The notes under the pieces are model-generated. The model had not been told where the DNA came from. It did not search any database and saw only the letters and a list, made by a program, of their open reading frames with translations. The translations under genes were made by a program, and so were the position numbers. A stretch of DNA of 64,000 bases from Syntrophotalea acetylenivorans (lineage in GTDB: Bacteria; Desulfobacterota; Desulfuromonadia; Desulfuromonadales; Syntrophotaleaceae). The stretch is from the NCBI RefSeq assembly GCF_001887775.1, contig NZ_CP015519.1:1302001-1366000 (forward strand). Reading direction: 5' to 3'. Below, one piece after another: positions 17,899 through 27,998 of this stretch (the stretch's first letter is position 1; each line of letters starts with the position of its first letter).

Positions 17899-20307
17899 TC
17901 AGACATCAGAATCTTTATTTTCCTCACGGCCAAACTTGAAAATTGCCTCAGCCATCTCCCGCAAGCGTTTATCGACCAGATAATTCACAGTTCCCTCGGG
18001 CCAGCTCCCGTCATCCTGGACTTCTCCCGCAGGCACTCCGGTAAGGAGTTCGATGCCTTGGTCGATATCCGACACGGCCCATACATGAAACTGCCCTGCG
18101 GCTACTGCATCGACCACTTCCTGCTTGAGCATCAGGTTCTTAACGTTGGACGATGGAATGATGACCCCCTGTTTACCATTGAGGCCCTTGGCTTTGCAGA
18201 CAATGTAGAACCCCTCGACTTTTTCGTTTACACCGCCGATGGACTGTACCTGGCCCCTCTGATTGACCGAACCGGTTACGGCAATCGACTGGTTAAGGGG
18301 CAATCCGGACAGAGAAGAAAGCAACCCATAGATTTCTGCTGAAGAAGCACTATCTCCCTCGATACCGCCGTAAGACTGTTCCATACAAATGGAGGCGGCC
18401 AGAGCCAAGGGTTTGTCCTGAGCGAAACGATCACCGATAAATCCGGATATAATCAGCATCCCTTTGTCATAAATAGGACCGGACAACTTGGCTTCACGCT
18501 CAATGTTAATCACTCCGCCCTTCCCCATAAAGGTACGCACTGTTATCCGCGCCGGCCGGCCAAAGGCGTAATCGCCGAGCATATAAACCGATAGGCCATT
18601 GAGCTGACCGGTCACCTCGCCCTCGGTATCGATCAACAGGGTACCGTCATCAATCATCTCCTGGACCCGCTCTTCGACCCGGTTCGAACGATAAATCTTC
18701 GACTCGATAGCCAGTTCAACATGCTCCCGCTCGACCTTTTCTATATTATGACGTTTTGCAAAGAAAGCGGCCTCACGAATCAGATCGGCCACATCGATGA
18801 ATCGCGAAGACAAGCGATTTTTATCATCGATAAGCCGTGCTGCATGCTCTACGACACGCGCCACGCCGCCCGGTGCAAAGGGCAGCAATTCTTCTTCCTG
18901 GCATTTGGTCGCCACAAACAAGGCGTACTGCTGAACATTCTCCCAAGTGTTCTCCATCATGCGGTCGAAGTCGGCCTTGACCTTAAAATATTTGCGGAAA
19001 TCCGGATCGAGCTGATAAAGCAGATAGTAAAGCCAGGGGACGCCAATCAAAACCACCTTGCAACTCAGAGGAACCGGCTCCGGCTTGAGAGAAACGGTAG
19101 CGATCAGCCGATACTGTTCAGCCATATCTTCAATTTTAATTTCACCATTTCTCAGGCTGCGCTTTAAGGCCTCGTAGGAGAAGAGGTTCATCAGCATCTC
19201 GCGGCAATCAAGGATAAGGTAGCCGCCGTTGGCGCGATGCAGCGCTCCGGACTTGACCATGGTGAAGTTGGTGGTCGCCGTGCCGGAGGTGATAATGTGC
19301 TCAATACGTCCAAAGAGGTTAAAATAGGTCGGGTTCGCTTCGTAAACGACCGGTGCCCCCTTGGCCTCGCTATTGTCCACAAACAGATTGATGCGATACC
19401 GATCAAAGGAAGGCTCTTGGCGGCCCATTTTACCCCCCGGCAGCACCTGCGTGCCCTGCGACGGGCGAAATTCGTCAACACGGTCGATTATATCTTTCAT
19501 GCAGTTCTCAAAATGTGCCAGAACCTTCGGATATTTCTGATATTTTTCAGCCAGATCTTCGTAAATATGGCACAGGGTTCTGCTGAGTAAATCCTTTTCC
19601 ATTTTGAGGGTGGTGGCACGGGTCTCTTTTTCCAGCTCAACAACTTTCCGCAATACTTCATTGAGCTGCTCCTGCAACACTGCGCCCTTTTCCTCAATGG
19701 CCTGACGGTCAGCTTCCTCAAGATCGGCAAAGTCTTTCTGGGAAAGGGGCTCATCATCCTTGGTCGGTACCAGAACCAATCCGCCTACGGTGCGCTGCAG
19801 AAGAAACCCCTCTTTATTGACCTGTTCTTCAAGTTCCTGCACCAGCTTTTTGTTCTTTTCCTGTGATTCACTGGCAATCTGGTTTTTGGATTGCTCGTAC
19901 TCTTTACTTTCAAAAAGCTTGGGAATGGCGGCAACCAACTGCATTACCAACGCATCGACATCCTTATGAAACTCTTTGCCTTCACCGGCAGGCAAACGGA
20001 TATAAGTAGGATTGGATCCATCGCCGAAGTCATGAACATAGCACCAGTCATCCGGCACAGGTTCCTTCAGGGAACGCTTTTCAAGAAGCTTTTTGATGGT
20101 CGATGAACGCCCGGTTCCCGCTTCTCCCAGAATAAATATATTGAAACCGTCAGCTTCAATACCCAGACCGAATTCGATGGCAGCAAGGGCTCTGTTCTGT
20201 CCAATTGTTTCTTCGAGGCAAGAAAGCTTCTCGGTTGTTTCAAATTCGAATTGAGCCGGATCGCAACGCCAGGTCAGTTCTTCGGGACTGAGCCGATATT
20301 GTTTCAC
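17899..20307 (-). CDS. Lon-family ATP-dependent protease (AAA_32/LonB-like)
   Basis: An 802-residue protein with an atypical AAA ATPase half and a C-terminal Lon protease domain. The P-loop reads GEAGTGRSS (residues 61-69), with Arg67 where Lys is usual; as I recall the AAA_32 family, this variation is tolerated. A long coiled-coil insertion spans about 130-260. The Ser-Lys dyad is visible as Ser653 (GDSASS) and Lys696 (VNEKVEGF), spaced 43 residues apart exactly as in classical Lon. It starts with GTG behind GGGGG. It is soluble, with no N-terminal Lon substrate domain, and probably degrades specific rather than bulk substrates. Divergent from the DedA-PAP2 gene. Confidence 0.9.
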   Translation of the reverse strand: MKQYRLSPEELTWRCDPAQFEFETTEKLSCLEETIGQNRALAAIEFGLGIEADGFNIFILGEAGTGRSSTIKKLLEKRSLKEPVPDDWCYVHDFGDGSNPTYIRLPAGEGKEFHKDVDALVMQLVAAIPKLFESKEYEQSKNQIASESQEKNKKLVQELEEQVNKEGFLLQRTVGGLVLVPTKDDEPLSQKDFADLEEADRQAIEEKGAVLQEQLNEVLRKVVELEKETRATTLKMEKDLLSRTLCHIYEDLAEKYQKYPKVLAHFENCMKDIIDRVDEFRPSQGTQVLPGGKMGRQEPSFDRYRINLFVDNSEAKGAPVVYEANPTYFNLFGRIEHIITSGTATTNFTMVKSGALHRANGGYLILDCREMLMNLFSYEALKRSLRNGEIKIEDMAEQYRLIATVSLKPEPVPLSCKVVLIGVPWLYYLLYQLDPDFRKYFKVKADFDRMMENTWENVQQYALFVATKCQEEELLPFAPGGVARVVEHAARLIDDKNRLSSRFIDVADLIREAAFFAKRHNIEKVEREHVELAIESKIYRSNRVEERVQEMIDDGTLLIDTEGEVTGQLNGLSVYMLGDYAFGRPARITVRTFMGKGGVINIEREAKLSGPIYDKGMLIISGFIGDRFAQDKPLALAASICMEQSYGGIEGDSASSAEIYGLLSSLSGLPLNQSIAVTGSVNQRGQVQSIGGVNEKVEGFYIVCKAKGLNGKQGVIIPSSNVKNLMLKQEVVDAVAAGQFHVWAVSDIDQGIELLTGVPAGEVQDDGSWPEGTVNYLVDKRLREMAEAIFKFGREENKDSDV

Positions 20308-20528
20308 GATATGCCCCCTTCTCTGCGGTTTTGTGGTTCCTTAATGCCCGTTTCAATAACACAGACGATTCCGTTGGGCAGTCAGACATTTTTCTAATAT
20401 AATAGTAACAATCTGGTCCTTGTTGGCAAGCCGACCAAGTTGAATAACGAGTACGAACATCCTCCCTTTCCAAGCTCTTTAAAGGACGGCTTGAACAGTT
20501 TTTCTGGAACCGGAGGTATCTCCCTTTA

Positions 20529-22058
20529 ATGGTGGATGCGGAACTTTTTATGCAGTCGTTTTTGGAAAATATTGTCACGTTACTACCAGGAGGAGGCCTC
20601 TACTATCTTCTTATTGGCACCGTTGCACTGCTCGAATCGATAGTTTTGATAGGTCTTTTGGTACCGGGAAGCACGCTTGTTCTATTGGTCGGTTTTTTGG
20701 CGGCTCACGGCAAGGGAGATATGACTGCGATCGCAATATCTGCCCTGACCGGGGCTTTAGTTGGCGACATGTGCAGCTATGTTCTAGGAAGCCGTTTCGG
20801 AACCCGGCTACTACAAAGTAATCTCTTTAGAAAACGTCTCGGTCTGATCAGAAAAGCAGAACTCTTTTTTGCCAGGCACGGTGGCAAAAGCCTTTTTTTA
20901 GGCCGTTTCGCCGGCCCCCTGCGAGGCAGTGTTCCCTTTGTCGCAGGCTGCTCAGCCATGCGCCCTGGAGCCTTTTCCCGCAACACGCTGCTAAGCTGTA
21001 TCCTCTGGGGCATCATCTATCCGGGCCTGGGTTATCTCGGCGCGGCCAGTTGGCAAAAAGTAACGCAGCTGACCGGTCAATTCAGCCTGCTGCTGGCCAC
21101 TCTGGTGGTGTTATTTATCCTCAACAGTCTGTTCTGGAAAAAGTTCTTCCCCCGAATAGTCAAACGCTCCCAATCCTTGTGGGTGCGCCTGAGCGCTGCC
21201 TGGCGGTCTTGTCTGTCTCGGCCGGGAGTCACCGCTCTAGCGAAACGGTTCCCGCGCCTATGGTCCTTTGCCGCCGACCGTTTCAGCATGAAAAAGGGTT
21301 CGGGACTCTATTTGACCTGTGGTTTTGCCTTCAGCACCCTGTTTGCCGGATTATTTTTCGGGCTGCTGAACTCCTTTGCTCTGGTTGCTCGCATCGATCA
21401 GAAACTCTATATGGTCTTTGAGCAACTGCATCACCCCCTGGCCGATCGCCTGATGCTGCTGGTTTCCTCTCTGGCAAACCTCCCGGCCCTGCTAATTTTT
21501 TGCGGCCTGTTACTGCTCTGGCTGGTTCTCAATAATCGGGATTTCTCCGCAGCGATCCTGCTGGTCGGCATAGGCGGAGGGCAACTGTTGGTGTTTCTGG
21601 GGAAAGTATTCTTTCATCGTTTACGGCCATTACCCTTTTTTGAGCAACTCCAGTCGACCAGCGCCAGTTTCCCCAGCGGGCATGCATTCTCAGCTCTTCT
21701 GTTTGTCGGTTTGTTGGCCTACTACCTGTTCGGGGCTCTCCGCTACTGGCAATCACGCCTGATGATGATCATTCTGTTGAGTTTCATCACCCTGGTGGTT
21801 GGACTCAGTCGCTGCTACCTGGGGCTGCACTGGTTTAGCGACATCGTGGCCGGTTACCTTTTTGCTGCCGTCTGGCTGACCTTTCTCCTTACCACACTGG
21901 AGGTTCGGCGCCGCTTTACCGGAGAATTCCCCTGGCGCTCCGGTTGGCAGCCTTTAAACCTTTCGGCTCGGCAACGCACCACCATTATGGCCTTGGCGAG
22001 CGGTGTCGCTCTCTACGCCATGGTCCGATATCTATTGCTTCAGCTTGGCCTTCTATAG
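20529..22058 (+). CDS. DedA-PAP2 fusion membrane protein
   Basis: A 509-residue multi-pass protein. Residues about 15-210 match the DedA/SNARE-associated family (LLESIVLIGLLVPGSTLVLLVGFLA and the amphipathic GGKSLFLGRFAGPLRG segment). Residues about 270-470 are a PAP2 phosphatase with all three motifs: KVFFHRLRP, PSGH and SRCYLGLHWFSD. The DedA part is linked to lipid scrambling or undecaprenyl-phosphate recycling. The PAP2 part dephosphorylates lipid phosphates, so a role in recycling undecaprenyl pyrophosphate or phosphatidic acid is likely. GGAGGT lies 11 bases before the ATG. Confidence 0.9.
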   Translation: MVDAELFMQSFLENIVTLLPGGGLYYLLIGTVALLESIVLIGLLVPGSTLVLLVGFLAAHGKGDMTAIAISALTGALVGDMCSYVLGSRFGTRLLQSNLFRKRLGLIRKAELFFARHGGKSLFLGRFAGPLRGSVPFVAGCSAMRPGAFSRNTLLSCILWGIIYPGLGYLGAASWQKVTQLTGQFSLLLATLVVLFILNSLFWKKFFPRIVKRSQSLWVRLSAAWRSCLSRPGVTALAKRFPRLWSFAADRFSMKKGSGLYLTCGFAFSTLFAGLFFGLLNSFALVARIDQKLYMVFEQLHHPLADRLMLLVSSLANLPALLIFCGLLLLWLVLNNRDFSAAILLVGIGGGQLLVFLGKVFFHRLRPLPFFEQLQSTSASFPSGHAFSALLFVGLLAYYLFGALRYWQSRLMMIILLSFITLVVGLSRCYLGLHWFSDIVAGYLFAAVWLTFLLTTLEVRRRFTGEFPWRSGWQPLNLSARQRTTIMALASGVALYAMVRYLLLQLGLL

Positions 22059-22166
22059 AGGTCTGGTCCTGCATGGATCTGTTGCAAATTAAGATTGGAT
22101 TCTTTAGGATGAGCCGTCTTGACAATGACTTGAGATTGGTATCAGCCCCATAGAGAGAAGAGTAAA

Positions 22167-23189
22167 ATGACTGTCAGACTACCCGCCGAATGGGAACCCC
22201 AGGATGGGGTCCTGCTGGCCTGGCCTCACGAAAATACCGACTGGGCGGCTGTACTGCCGCAGATAGAACCGGTCTTTTTACAACTGGCCACCACTATAAG
22301 CCGTTATGAACAGGTGTTGATTGTCACGACCGACCCCGACTCCCTTCGCGATAAGCTAGAAGCCTTCGGCTCAACAATGGCTGCCATCACCCTGGTCCAG
22401 GCCTCCTTTGACGACACCTGGTGCCGCGACTTCGGACCGATTACCGTACTGGCCCATAGCGCACCCCGCCTGCAAGATTTTGTATTCAATGGCTGGGGCA
22501 ATAAATTCCTTGCGGAGCAGGACAACGCTATTACAGGTCATCTGCAACACCGGAACCTTTTTGCGGCCCCCGTCGATTACAGGCCCCTGGTTTTGGAAGG
22601 GGGCAGTATCGAAAGCGACGGTTGCGGCACCCTGCTGACCACCAGCCAGTGCCTGCTCAATCCCAACCGCAATCCGGATTACAGCAAAGGGCAAATCGAA
22701 AAGGAGCTACAGGAGACTCTCGGTTGCCGGCGCATTCTTTGGCTGTATCAGGGCCATTTGCTCGGTGACGACACCGACGCCCATATCGACACCCTGGCCC
22801 GTTTTGCCCCCAACGATACGATCCTTTATGTCGCCTGCGATGACCCCGAGGACGAACATTACCCGGCTCTTTCCCGCATGGCCGAAGAACTGACGGCCTT
22901 TCGCACCAAAGCCGGACAGCCCTATCGCCTGCTGCCCCTGCCCTGGCCCGCTGCCCGCTTCGACGATGACGGTCAGCGGTTGCCAGCGACTTATGCCAAT
23001 TTTCTGATCATCAACGGTGCAGTGCTGGTGCCCACCTACTGCGATCCACAGGATGATAAGGCCCTGGCCACCGTAAGATCTGCTTTCCCCGGTCGGGAGA
23101 TTATCGGCATCGATTGCTCAGCAGTGATTCTGCAACATGGTTCCCTGCATTGCCTGACCATGCAACTGCCTCAAGGAGTATTGTCATGA
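22167..23189 (+). CDS. aguA: Agmatine deiminase
   Basis: A 340-residue enzyme of the pentein fold converting agmatine to N-carbamoylputrescine and ammonia. Visible features are the N-terminal PAEWEPQDGVLLAWPH, the WCRDFGPI and EGGSIESDG segments, the HIDTLARF catalytic His region, and the nucleophile Cys329 in GSLHCLTMQLP. Its stop overlaps the aguB start (ATGA), so the two enzymes are translationally coupled and together make putrescine. Confidence 0.95.
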   Translation: MTVRLPAEWEPQDGVLLAWPHENTDWAAVLPQIEPVFLQLATTISRYEQVLIVTTDPDSLRDKLEAFGSTMAAITLVQASFDDTWCRDFGPITVLAHSAPRLQDFVFNGWGNKFLAEQDNAITGHLQHRNLFAAPVDYRPLVLEGGSIESDGCGTLLTTSQCLLNPNRNPDYSKGQIEKELQETLGCRRILWLYQGHLLGDDTDAHIDTLARFAPNDTILYVACDDPEDEHYPALSRMAEELTAFRTKAGQPYRLLPLPWPAARFDDDGQRLPATYANFLIINGAVLVPTYCDPQDDKALATVRSAFPGREIIGIDCSAVILQHGSLHCLTMQLPQGVLS

Positions 23190-24079
23190 CCCGTCAACCA
23201 TCCTTAAACGTCGGCCTGGTCCAACAGAGCTGCTGCGACAACCGCCAGGAAAACATCGACCGCAGCATCGCCGGCATTCGTCAGGCCGCCTCCCAGGGCG
23301 CCACATTGGTCGTGCTACAAGAGCTGCATACCAGTCTCTATTTTTGCCAAACCGAGGATTGTGACCGGTTCGATCTGGCCGAAGCCATCCCCGGCCCTTC
23401 CACCGAACAATTTGGCCACATCGCCAAGGAACTTGGCGTCGTGCTGGTCGCCTCCCTATTTGAAAAGCGTGCCGCCGGGCTCTACCACAACACCGCCGTG
23501 GTCCTGGAAAAAGACGGCAGCATCGCCGGCCGCTACCGCAAGATGCACATCCCCGACGATCCCGGTTATTATGAAAAGTTCTATTTCACCCCCGGTGACC
23601 TTGGCTTTCAGCCTATCACCACCTCCGTCGGCAAGCTGGGAGTGCTGGTTTGCTGGGATCAATGGTATCCCGAGGCGGCCCGCCTGATGGCCCTGGCCGG
23701 CGCCGAAATCCTCATCTACCCCACTGCCATCGGCTGGGATCCCGCCGATTCAAAAGAAGAACAGGCCCGGCAGCTCGACGCCTGGCAGACTATTCAAAGG
23801 GGCCATGCCATTGCTAACGGCCTTCCGGTGGTCAGCGTCAACCGGGTCGGTCTGGAACCGAATCCTGAAAAAGATGCGCCGGGTGCAATGTTCTGGGGCA
23901 ATAGTTTCGTTGCCGGCTGTCAAGGGGAGCTTTTGGCTAAGGCCGGAGACAAACAAGAAGAGGTGTTGGTGGTCGAAATCGATCGGCAACGCAGTGAACA
24001 AGTGCGGCGTATCTGGCCCTTCTTAAGGGACCGACGTATCGATGCCTATGGGGAACTGACGAAAAGATTTAGGGATTAG
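23186..24079 (+). CDS. aguB: N-carbamoylputrescine amidase
   Basis: A 297-residue nitrilase-superfamily amidohydrolase producing putrescine, CO2 and ammonia from N-carbamoylputrescine. ATG 23186 overlaps the aguA stop and follows AAGGAG. The Glu-Lys-Cys triad is Glu46 (LQELH), Lys119 (YRKMHIPDD) and Cys156 (LVCWDQWYPEA). An arginine decarboxylase to supply agmatine is not in the window. Confidence 0.95.
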   Translation: MTRQPSLNVGLVQQSCCDNRQENIDRSIAGIRQAASQGATLVVLQELHTSLYFCQTEDCDRFDLAEAIPGPSTEQFGHIAKELGVVLVASLFEKRAAGLYHNTAVVLEKDGSIAGRYRKMHIPDDPGYYEKFYFTPGDLGFQPITTSVGKLGVLVCWDQWYPEAARLMALAGAEILIYPTAIGWDPADSKEEQARQLDAWQTIQRGHAIANGLPVVSVNRVGLEPNPEKDAPGAMFWGNSFVAGCQGELLAKAGDKQEEVLVVEIDRQRSEQVRRIWPFLRDRRIDAYGELTKRFRD

Positions 24080-24100
24080 TTTGAAAATCACATAATCTTT

Positions 24101-24139
24101 AAAAAAGAAAAAGGACCATGGTTCTTCGCCACGGTCCTT
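24101..24139. terminator. Terminator between aguB and the zinc-ribbon gene
   Basis: AAGGACCATGG / CCACGGTCCTT form an 11-bp stem with one mismatch. The strongest T-run is on the minus strand, so it best serves the convergent minus-strand gene but can also end aguB. Confidence 0.65.
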
Positions 24140-24180
24140 GTCATTTAATCATTTAGCTGTAAACTGGGTGGGGAGTGGAA

Positions 24181-24336
24181 TCAACCAACAAAAACGTCCT
24201 GGCGACGGGCACGATTAGCCAGGATGGTATGATCGATCATTTCTCCACATGAGTAGCACTTCCATGCATCGAAGACCCTAACAAAGTCATAAAATTTTTC
24301 TGCGTACATTCTGCCTTTGCATTTTGGGCATCTCAT
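24181..24336 (-). CDS. Small zinc-ribbon protein
   Basis: A 51-residue protein, start ATG 24336 behind AAAGGGGG. The frame extends upstream to 24459 but without a ribosome site. Two CxxC pairs (CPKC near the start and CYSC about 25 residues later) form a zinc ribbon, followed by a basic tail. No partner or function can be assigned. The gap 24337-24514 holds no recognisable gene. Confidence 0.65.
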   Translation of the reverse strand: MRCPKCKGRMYAEKFYDFVRVFDAWKCYSCGEMIDHTILANRARRQDVFVG

Positions 24337-24514
24337 CTGGTTTCCCCCTTTGTGAATTATGGTAGATAGTAACGGTTGATGTTCATCCACATGTCTATTA
24401 TTAATTACACAAGGTATGCCAGTTAAGAACTCAGTCAGGGGGTTCGCCGGCGGATGCAAGCATTGACAACAATTTTCCTACTATTTTTTGCTGAGTTACA
24501 AGAATTGATTATTT

Positions 24515-25069
24515 TTAAAAAAAACGTTCCCACGCAGCCAAACGGCCTGGGCCGATCCCCGGGACCCGTTCTAGCTGGGCAAAAGAGGTAAAATCGCCAT
24601 TTTTTTGGCGGTCCAACTCAATAGCAGCCGCTAACTTTGGCCCGATTCCGGGGAGAGCCATCCAATCGGCGGTAGTCATGGTCTGCGGTTGTAATGGGAT
24701 GCCTAATACAATCCGTCGAGAAGCCGGCATCCATGTTCTTTTTACCTCAATAATTTCAGCGCCTTCCAGACGAATACAAAGAGTTTCTCCAGAAGTAAGA
24801 GGCTTATCAATTGATGCTTTTTCGCATCGATCAGAGTTTCGCTCACCAAGCGTCACTTGAATGACGCTGCGCGGAGTAAATCCGTCAATAAATTGATGAA
24901 CCCCTTGATCGGGAAATCCCTCTCCCAGCTCGATCCATATCCCTTCGCTGTCACCAACAGAAACGGCCGGGGGATTCTCCTCCATGAGGGAATCCACCCG
25001 GCCGTATCGAATACCAGCAGTCAACAGCATCAAGGCTACCGTCAACAGCAGCCCTGCCTTGTTGTTCAT
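24515..25069 (-). CDS. ComEA-like helix-hairpin-helix protein
   Basis: A 184-residue protein with an N-terminal hydrophobic anchor (about residues 5-20), a poorly conserved middle, and a C-terminal double helix-hairpin-helix ([12 protein letters not shown]...[16 protein letters not shown]) like the DNA-binding domain of ComEA. It could bind DNA outside the inner membrane in natural uptake, consistent with the comEC fragment elsewhere in the window. The start overlaps the cimA stop by four bases (ATGA), so it is coupled to a biosynthetic gene. Confidence 0.8.
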   Translation of the reverse strand: MNNKAGLLLTVALMLLTAGIRYGRVDSLMEENPPAVSVGDSEGIWIELGEGFPDQGVHQFIDGFTPRSVIQVTLGERNSDRCEKASIDKPLTSGETLCIRLEGAEIIEVKRTWMPASRRIVLGIPLQPQTMTTADWMALPGIGPKLAAAIELDRQKNGDFTSFAQLERVPGIGPGRLAAWERFF

Positions 25070-26640
25070 TCGTCTTCCGCATCCTTTAACAGTTTGTATT
25101 GCAGGGCATCGACCAGGGCCTGGTAAGAGGCGTCGATAATATTGTCGCTAACCCCTACCGTTCCCCAACGCATATTTTTATCTCCCGACTCGAGCAATAC
25201 CCGGGTAATGGACGCGGTACCTTTGCCGGTAGGCAACACCCGCACCTTGTAATCAAAGAGACGCATGTCTTTAACCTGCGGGTAAAAACTCTCAAGAGCT
25301 TTGCGCAAAGCGTTATCCAGGGCGTTGATCGGTCCGCTGCCCTCGGCTGCGGTATGTTCTATGCGGCCTCCGACCTTGACCTGTACCGTGGCTTCGGAAA
25401 AGGGTTTTTCCTCGCCGTGGCGCTTGGAATCGATAACCCGGAAACCGATGATGGAAAAGAATTGCTTTACCGAACCGAGGGCGCGGCGCATGAGCAATTC
25501 GAAGGAGGCTTCGGCACCCTCGAACTGATAACCTTTGTTCTCCAGATCCTTGATCTTTTCCAGGATCTCCATGGTTACCGGGTCTTTGCTGTCGAGATTG
25601 ATATTGAACTGCTCGGCCTTGGCCAGCACGTTAGAGCGCCCGGACAGGTCGGAGACCAGCACCCGGGTAACATTGCCGACCTGTTCGGGGCGGATATGTT
25701 CATAGGTTTCCGGATGACGCTGAATGGCCGAGACATGGACACCGCCCTTGTGGGCGAAAGCGGAGTTCCCGACATAAGCCTGGTGCGGATTGGGCACCAG
25801 ATTGGCCAGTTCATAAACATAGCGGGATACTTCCCGCAGCCGCTGCAATTGTTTCTCGGTCAGGCATTGGTGCCCCATCTTCAACTGCAGGGAGGCGATA
25901 ATGGAGCAGAGGTTGGCATTGCCGCAACGTTCGCCAAATCCGTTCAGAGTACCCTGCACATGGACGATACCATGTTCTACCGCCATCAATGAATTGGCCA
26001 CCGCACACTCGCTATCGTTGTGCGTATGAATGCCAAGAGGCGTCTGGATATGCTTTTTCACCTCGGTCAGAATAGCGGGCAATTCATGGGGCAAGGTACC
26101 GCCATTGGTATCGCACAGCACGATACAGTCGGCCTGAGCCTGCTGGGCCGCCTTGAGGGTGTCGATAGCGTACTCGGGATTGGCCTTGTACCCGTCGAAA
26201 AAATGCTCGGCGTCGTAGAAAACCTCGGCAACATGCTGCTTGAGATAAGCCAGGGAATCGTAGATCAACTCCAGATTGGCTTCGCCACTGATGCGCAGCG
26301 CCTCTCGGACGTGAAAATCCCAGGTCTTGCCGAAGATAGTCACCGCATCCGGCTCGGCCTCGATCAGGGTCCGCAGGTTGTTGTCCTTTTCCGGTGTGGT
26401 CTTGGCCCGCCGGGTTGAACCGAAAGCAGCAATCTTGGCCTGTTTCAGGGAGACCTTTTTGACCTCCTTAAAAAAAGCGATGTCCTTGGGATTGGATCCC
26501 GGCCAACCACCCTCGATATAATGAACACCTAACTCGTCAAGTTTCTGAGCAATCCGGATCTTGTCCGCCACCAGAAAAGAAATTTCTTCCGCCTGGGTTC
26601 CGTCCCGCAAGGTCGTATCGTACAGATGGATCAAACTCAT
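25066..26640 (-). CDS. cimA: Citramalate synthase
   Basis: A 524-residue enzyme of the DRE-TIM metallolyase family that condenses pyruvate and acetyl-CoA to (R)-citramalate, the first step of the threonine-independent isoleucine route. The N-terminal [13 protein letters not shown] carries the catalytic Arg-Asp, and the metal ligands lie in [15 protein letters not shown]. The C-terminal LeuA-type regulatory domain is complete. The length and the TQAEEISF signature fit CimA-type proteins rather than LeuA. The start follows AAGGATAGAGACC. Confidence 0.93.
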   Translation of the reverse strand: MSLIHLYDTTLRDGTQAEEISFLVADKIRIAQKLDELGVHYIEGGWPGSNPKDIAFFKEVKKVSLKQAKIAAFGSTRRAKTTPEKDNNLRTLIEAEPDAVTIFGKTWDFHVREALRISGEANLELIYDSLAYLKQHVAEVFYDAEHFFDGYKANPEYAIDTLKAAQQAQADCIVLCDTNGGTLPHELPAILTEVKKHIQTPLGIHTHNDSECAVANSLMAVEHGIVHVQGTLNGFGERCGNANLCSIIASLQLKMGHQCLTEKQLQRLREVSRYVYELANLVPNPHQAYVGNSAFAHKGGVHVSAIQRHPETYEHIRPEQVGNVTRVLVSDLSGRSNVLAKAEQFNINLDSKDPVTMEILEKIKDLENKGYQFEGAEASFELLMRRALGSVKQFFSIIGFRVIDSKRHGEEKPFSEATVQVKVGGRIEHTAAEGSGPINALDNALRKALESFYPQVKDMRLFDYKVRVLPTGKGTASITRVLLESGDKNMRWGTVGVSDNIIDASYQALVDALQYKLLKDAEDE

Positions 26641-26680
26641 GGTCTCTATCCTTCATCTGCTGCCAACAGTGTCGACAGTA

Positions 26681-27913
26681 TTATTCAGACTCGGCCCCTT
26701 GGTCACCCAGGCCGAAGGCTTCGTGCAGAACACGCACAGCCAGCTCGGTGTACTTGGCGTCGATGATACAGGACACCTTGATCTCACTGGTAGAAATCAT
26801 TTGGATATTGATTCCTTCCTGACTGAGCACCTGAAACATTTTGCTCGCCACTCCCGAATGGGAACGCATGCCGACACCGACAATAGATATTTTGGCGATA
26901 TTTTCATCGCTCAGCACCCCGGCGGCACCAATCGCCTTACTGGTCTGTTCCACGGTCTTCAGAGCTTTTTTAAAGTCGCCATGGGGCACAGTAAAGGTCA
27001 GATCCGTGTAACCTTCGTGAGACACGTTCTGAATAATCATATCGACCGTAATGTTCTCCTCGGTGAGGGGCAGAAACAACCGAGAGGCGATACCGGGCTC
27101 ATCGGGAACCCGCATCACGGAGATTTTAGCTTCATCCTTGTTATAGGTCACTCCTGAAACCAGAACGGTCTCCATATCACTATCCTCCTTCATCACCAGG
27201 GTTCCCTGGTTGTCATTGAAACTGGAACGCACATGCACCACCACGCCATATTTTTTGGCGAACTCCACGGAACGAGTCTGCAACACTTTGGCCCCCAGGG
27301 AGGCCATCTCCAGCATTTCGTCGTAGGATATTTTAGCAATCTTGGAGGCCTCCGGCACGATCCGCGGATCGGTAGTATAAACGCCATCAACATCCGTAAA
27401 AATTTCACAGACATCGGCTTTTAAAGCAGCGGCGACCGCCACGGCCGAGGTATCGGATCCGCCCCGGCCGAGAGTGGTCAAGTTGCCGTTGCAATCGGCC
27501 CCCTGGAATCCGGCAACCACGACAATGTGCCCGCTATCCAAGTCGGCACGAATCTTCTCATCGCCGATATGTTCAATGCGAGCCCGGGAAAAGGCGCTGT
27601 TGGTGACGATCGGCACCTGGTGGCCGAGATAGCTTTTGGCCTTGTAGCCCATGGACTGCAGACACATGGACAACAGGGAAATGGTTACCTGCTCACCAGT
27701 GGATACCAGCACATCGTATTCACGGTCATCGGGTTGTTCGCAGATCTCCTTGGCCAGCCCGACCAGTTTATTGGTTTCCCCGGACATTGCCGACAGAACC
27801 ACTATAACCTGATTGCCTTCGGCATGGGTTTTGGCGACCCGACGAGCTACATTCTGGATTCTGTCGATGGTTCCCACCGAGGTGCCGCCATATTTCTGTA
27901 CTACCAGGGCCAT
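26681..27913 (-). CDS. lysC: Aspartate kinase
   Basis: A 410-residue monofunctional aspartokinase, starting [16 protein letters not shown]. The kinase domain is followed by two ACT domains (about 265-410), expected to give lysine and/or threonine feedback. It is upstream of cimA in the same direction with a 40-base gap, grouping aspartate-family and isoleucine synthesis. Confidence 0.96.
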   Translation of the reverse strand: MALVVQKYGGTSVGTIDRIQNVARRVAKTHAEGNQVIVVLSAMSGETNKLVGLAKEICEQPDDREYDVLVSTGEQVTISLLSMCLQSMGYKAKSYLGHQVPIVTNSAFSRARIEHIGDEKIRADLDSGHIVVVAGFQGADCNGNLTTLGRGGSDTSAVAVAAALKADVCEIFTDVDGVYTTDPRIVPEASKIAKISYDEMLEMASLGAKVLQTRSVEFAKKYGVVVHVRSSFNDNQGTLVMKEDSDMETVLVSGVTYNKDEAKISVMRVPDEPGIASRLFLPLTEENITVDMIIQNVSHEGYTDLTFTVPHGDFKKALKTVEQTSKAIGAAGVLSDENIAKISIVGVGMRSHSGVASKMFQVLSQEGINIQMISTSEIKVSCIIDAKYTELAVRVLHEAFGLGDQGAESE

Positions 27914-27998
27914 GACTTCCTTCTCCTCTTATAAAGATAAAATAGAACAACCGCATGGCTCTCATGGCGAGTCCTTATCCATGCAGAATTACATCCAC

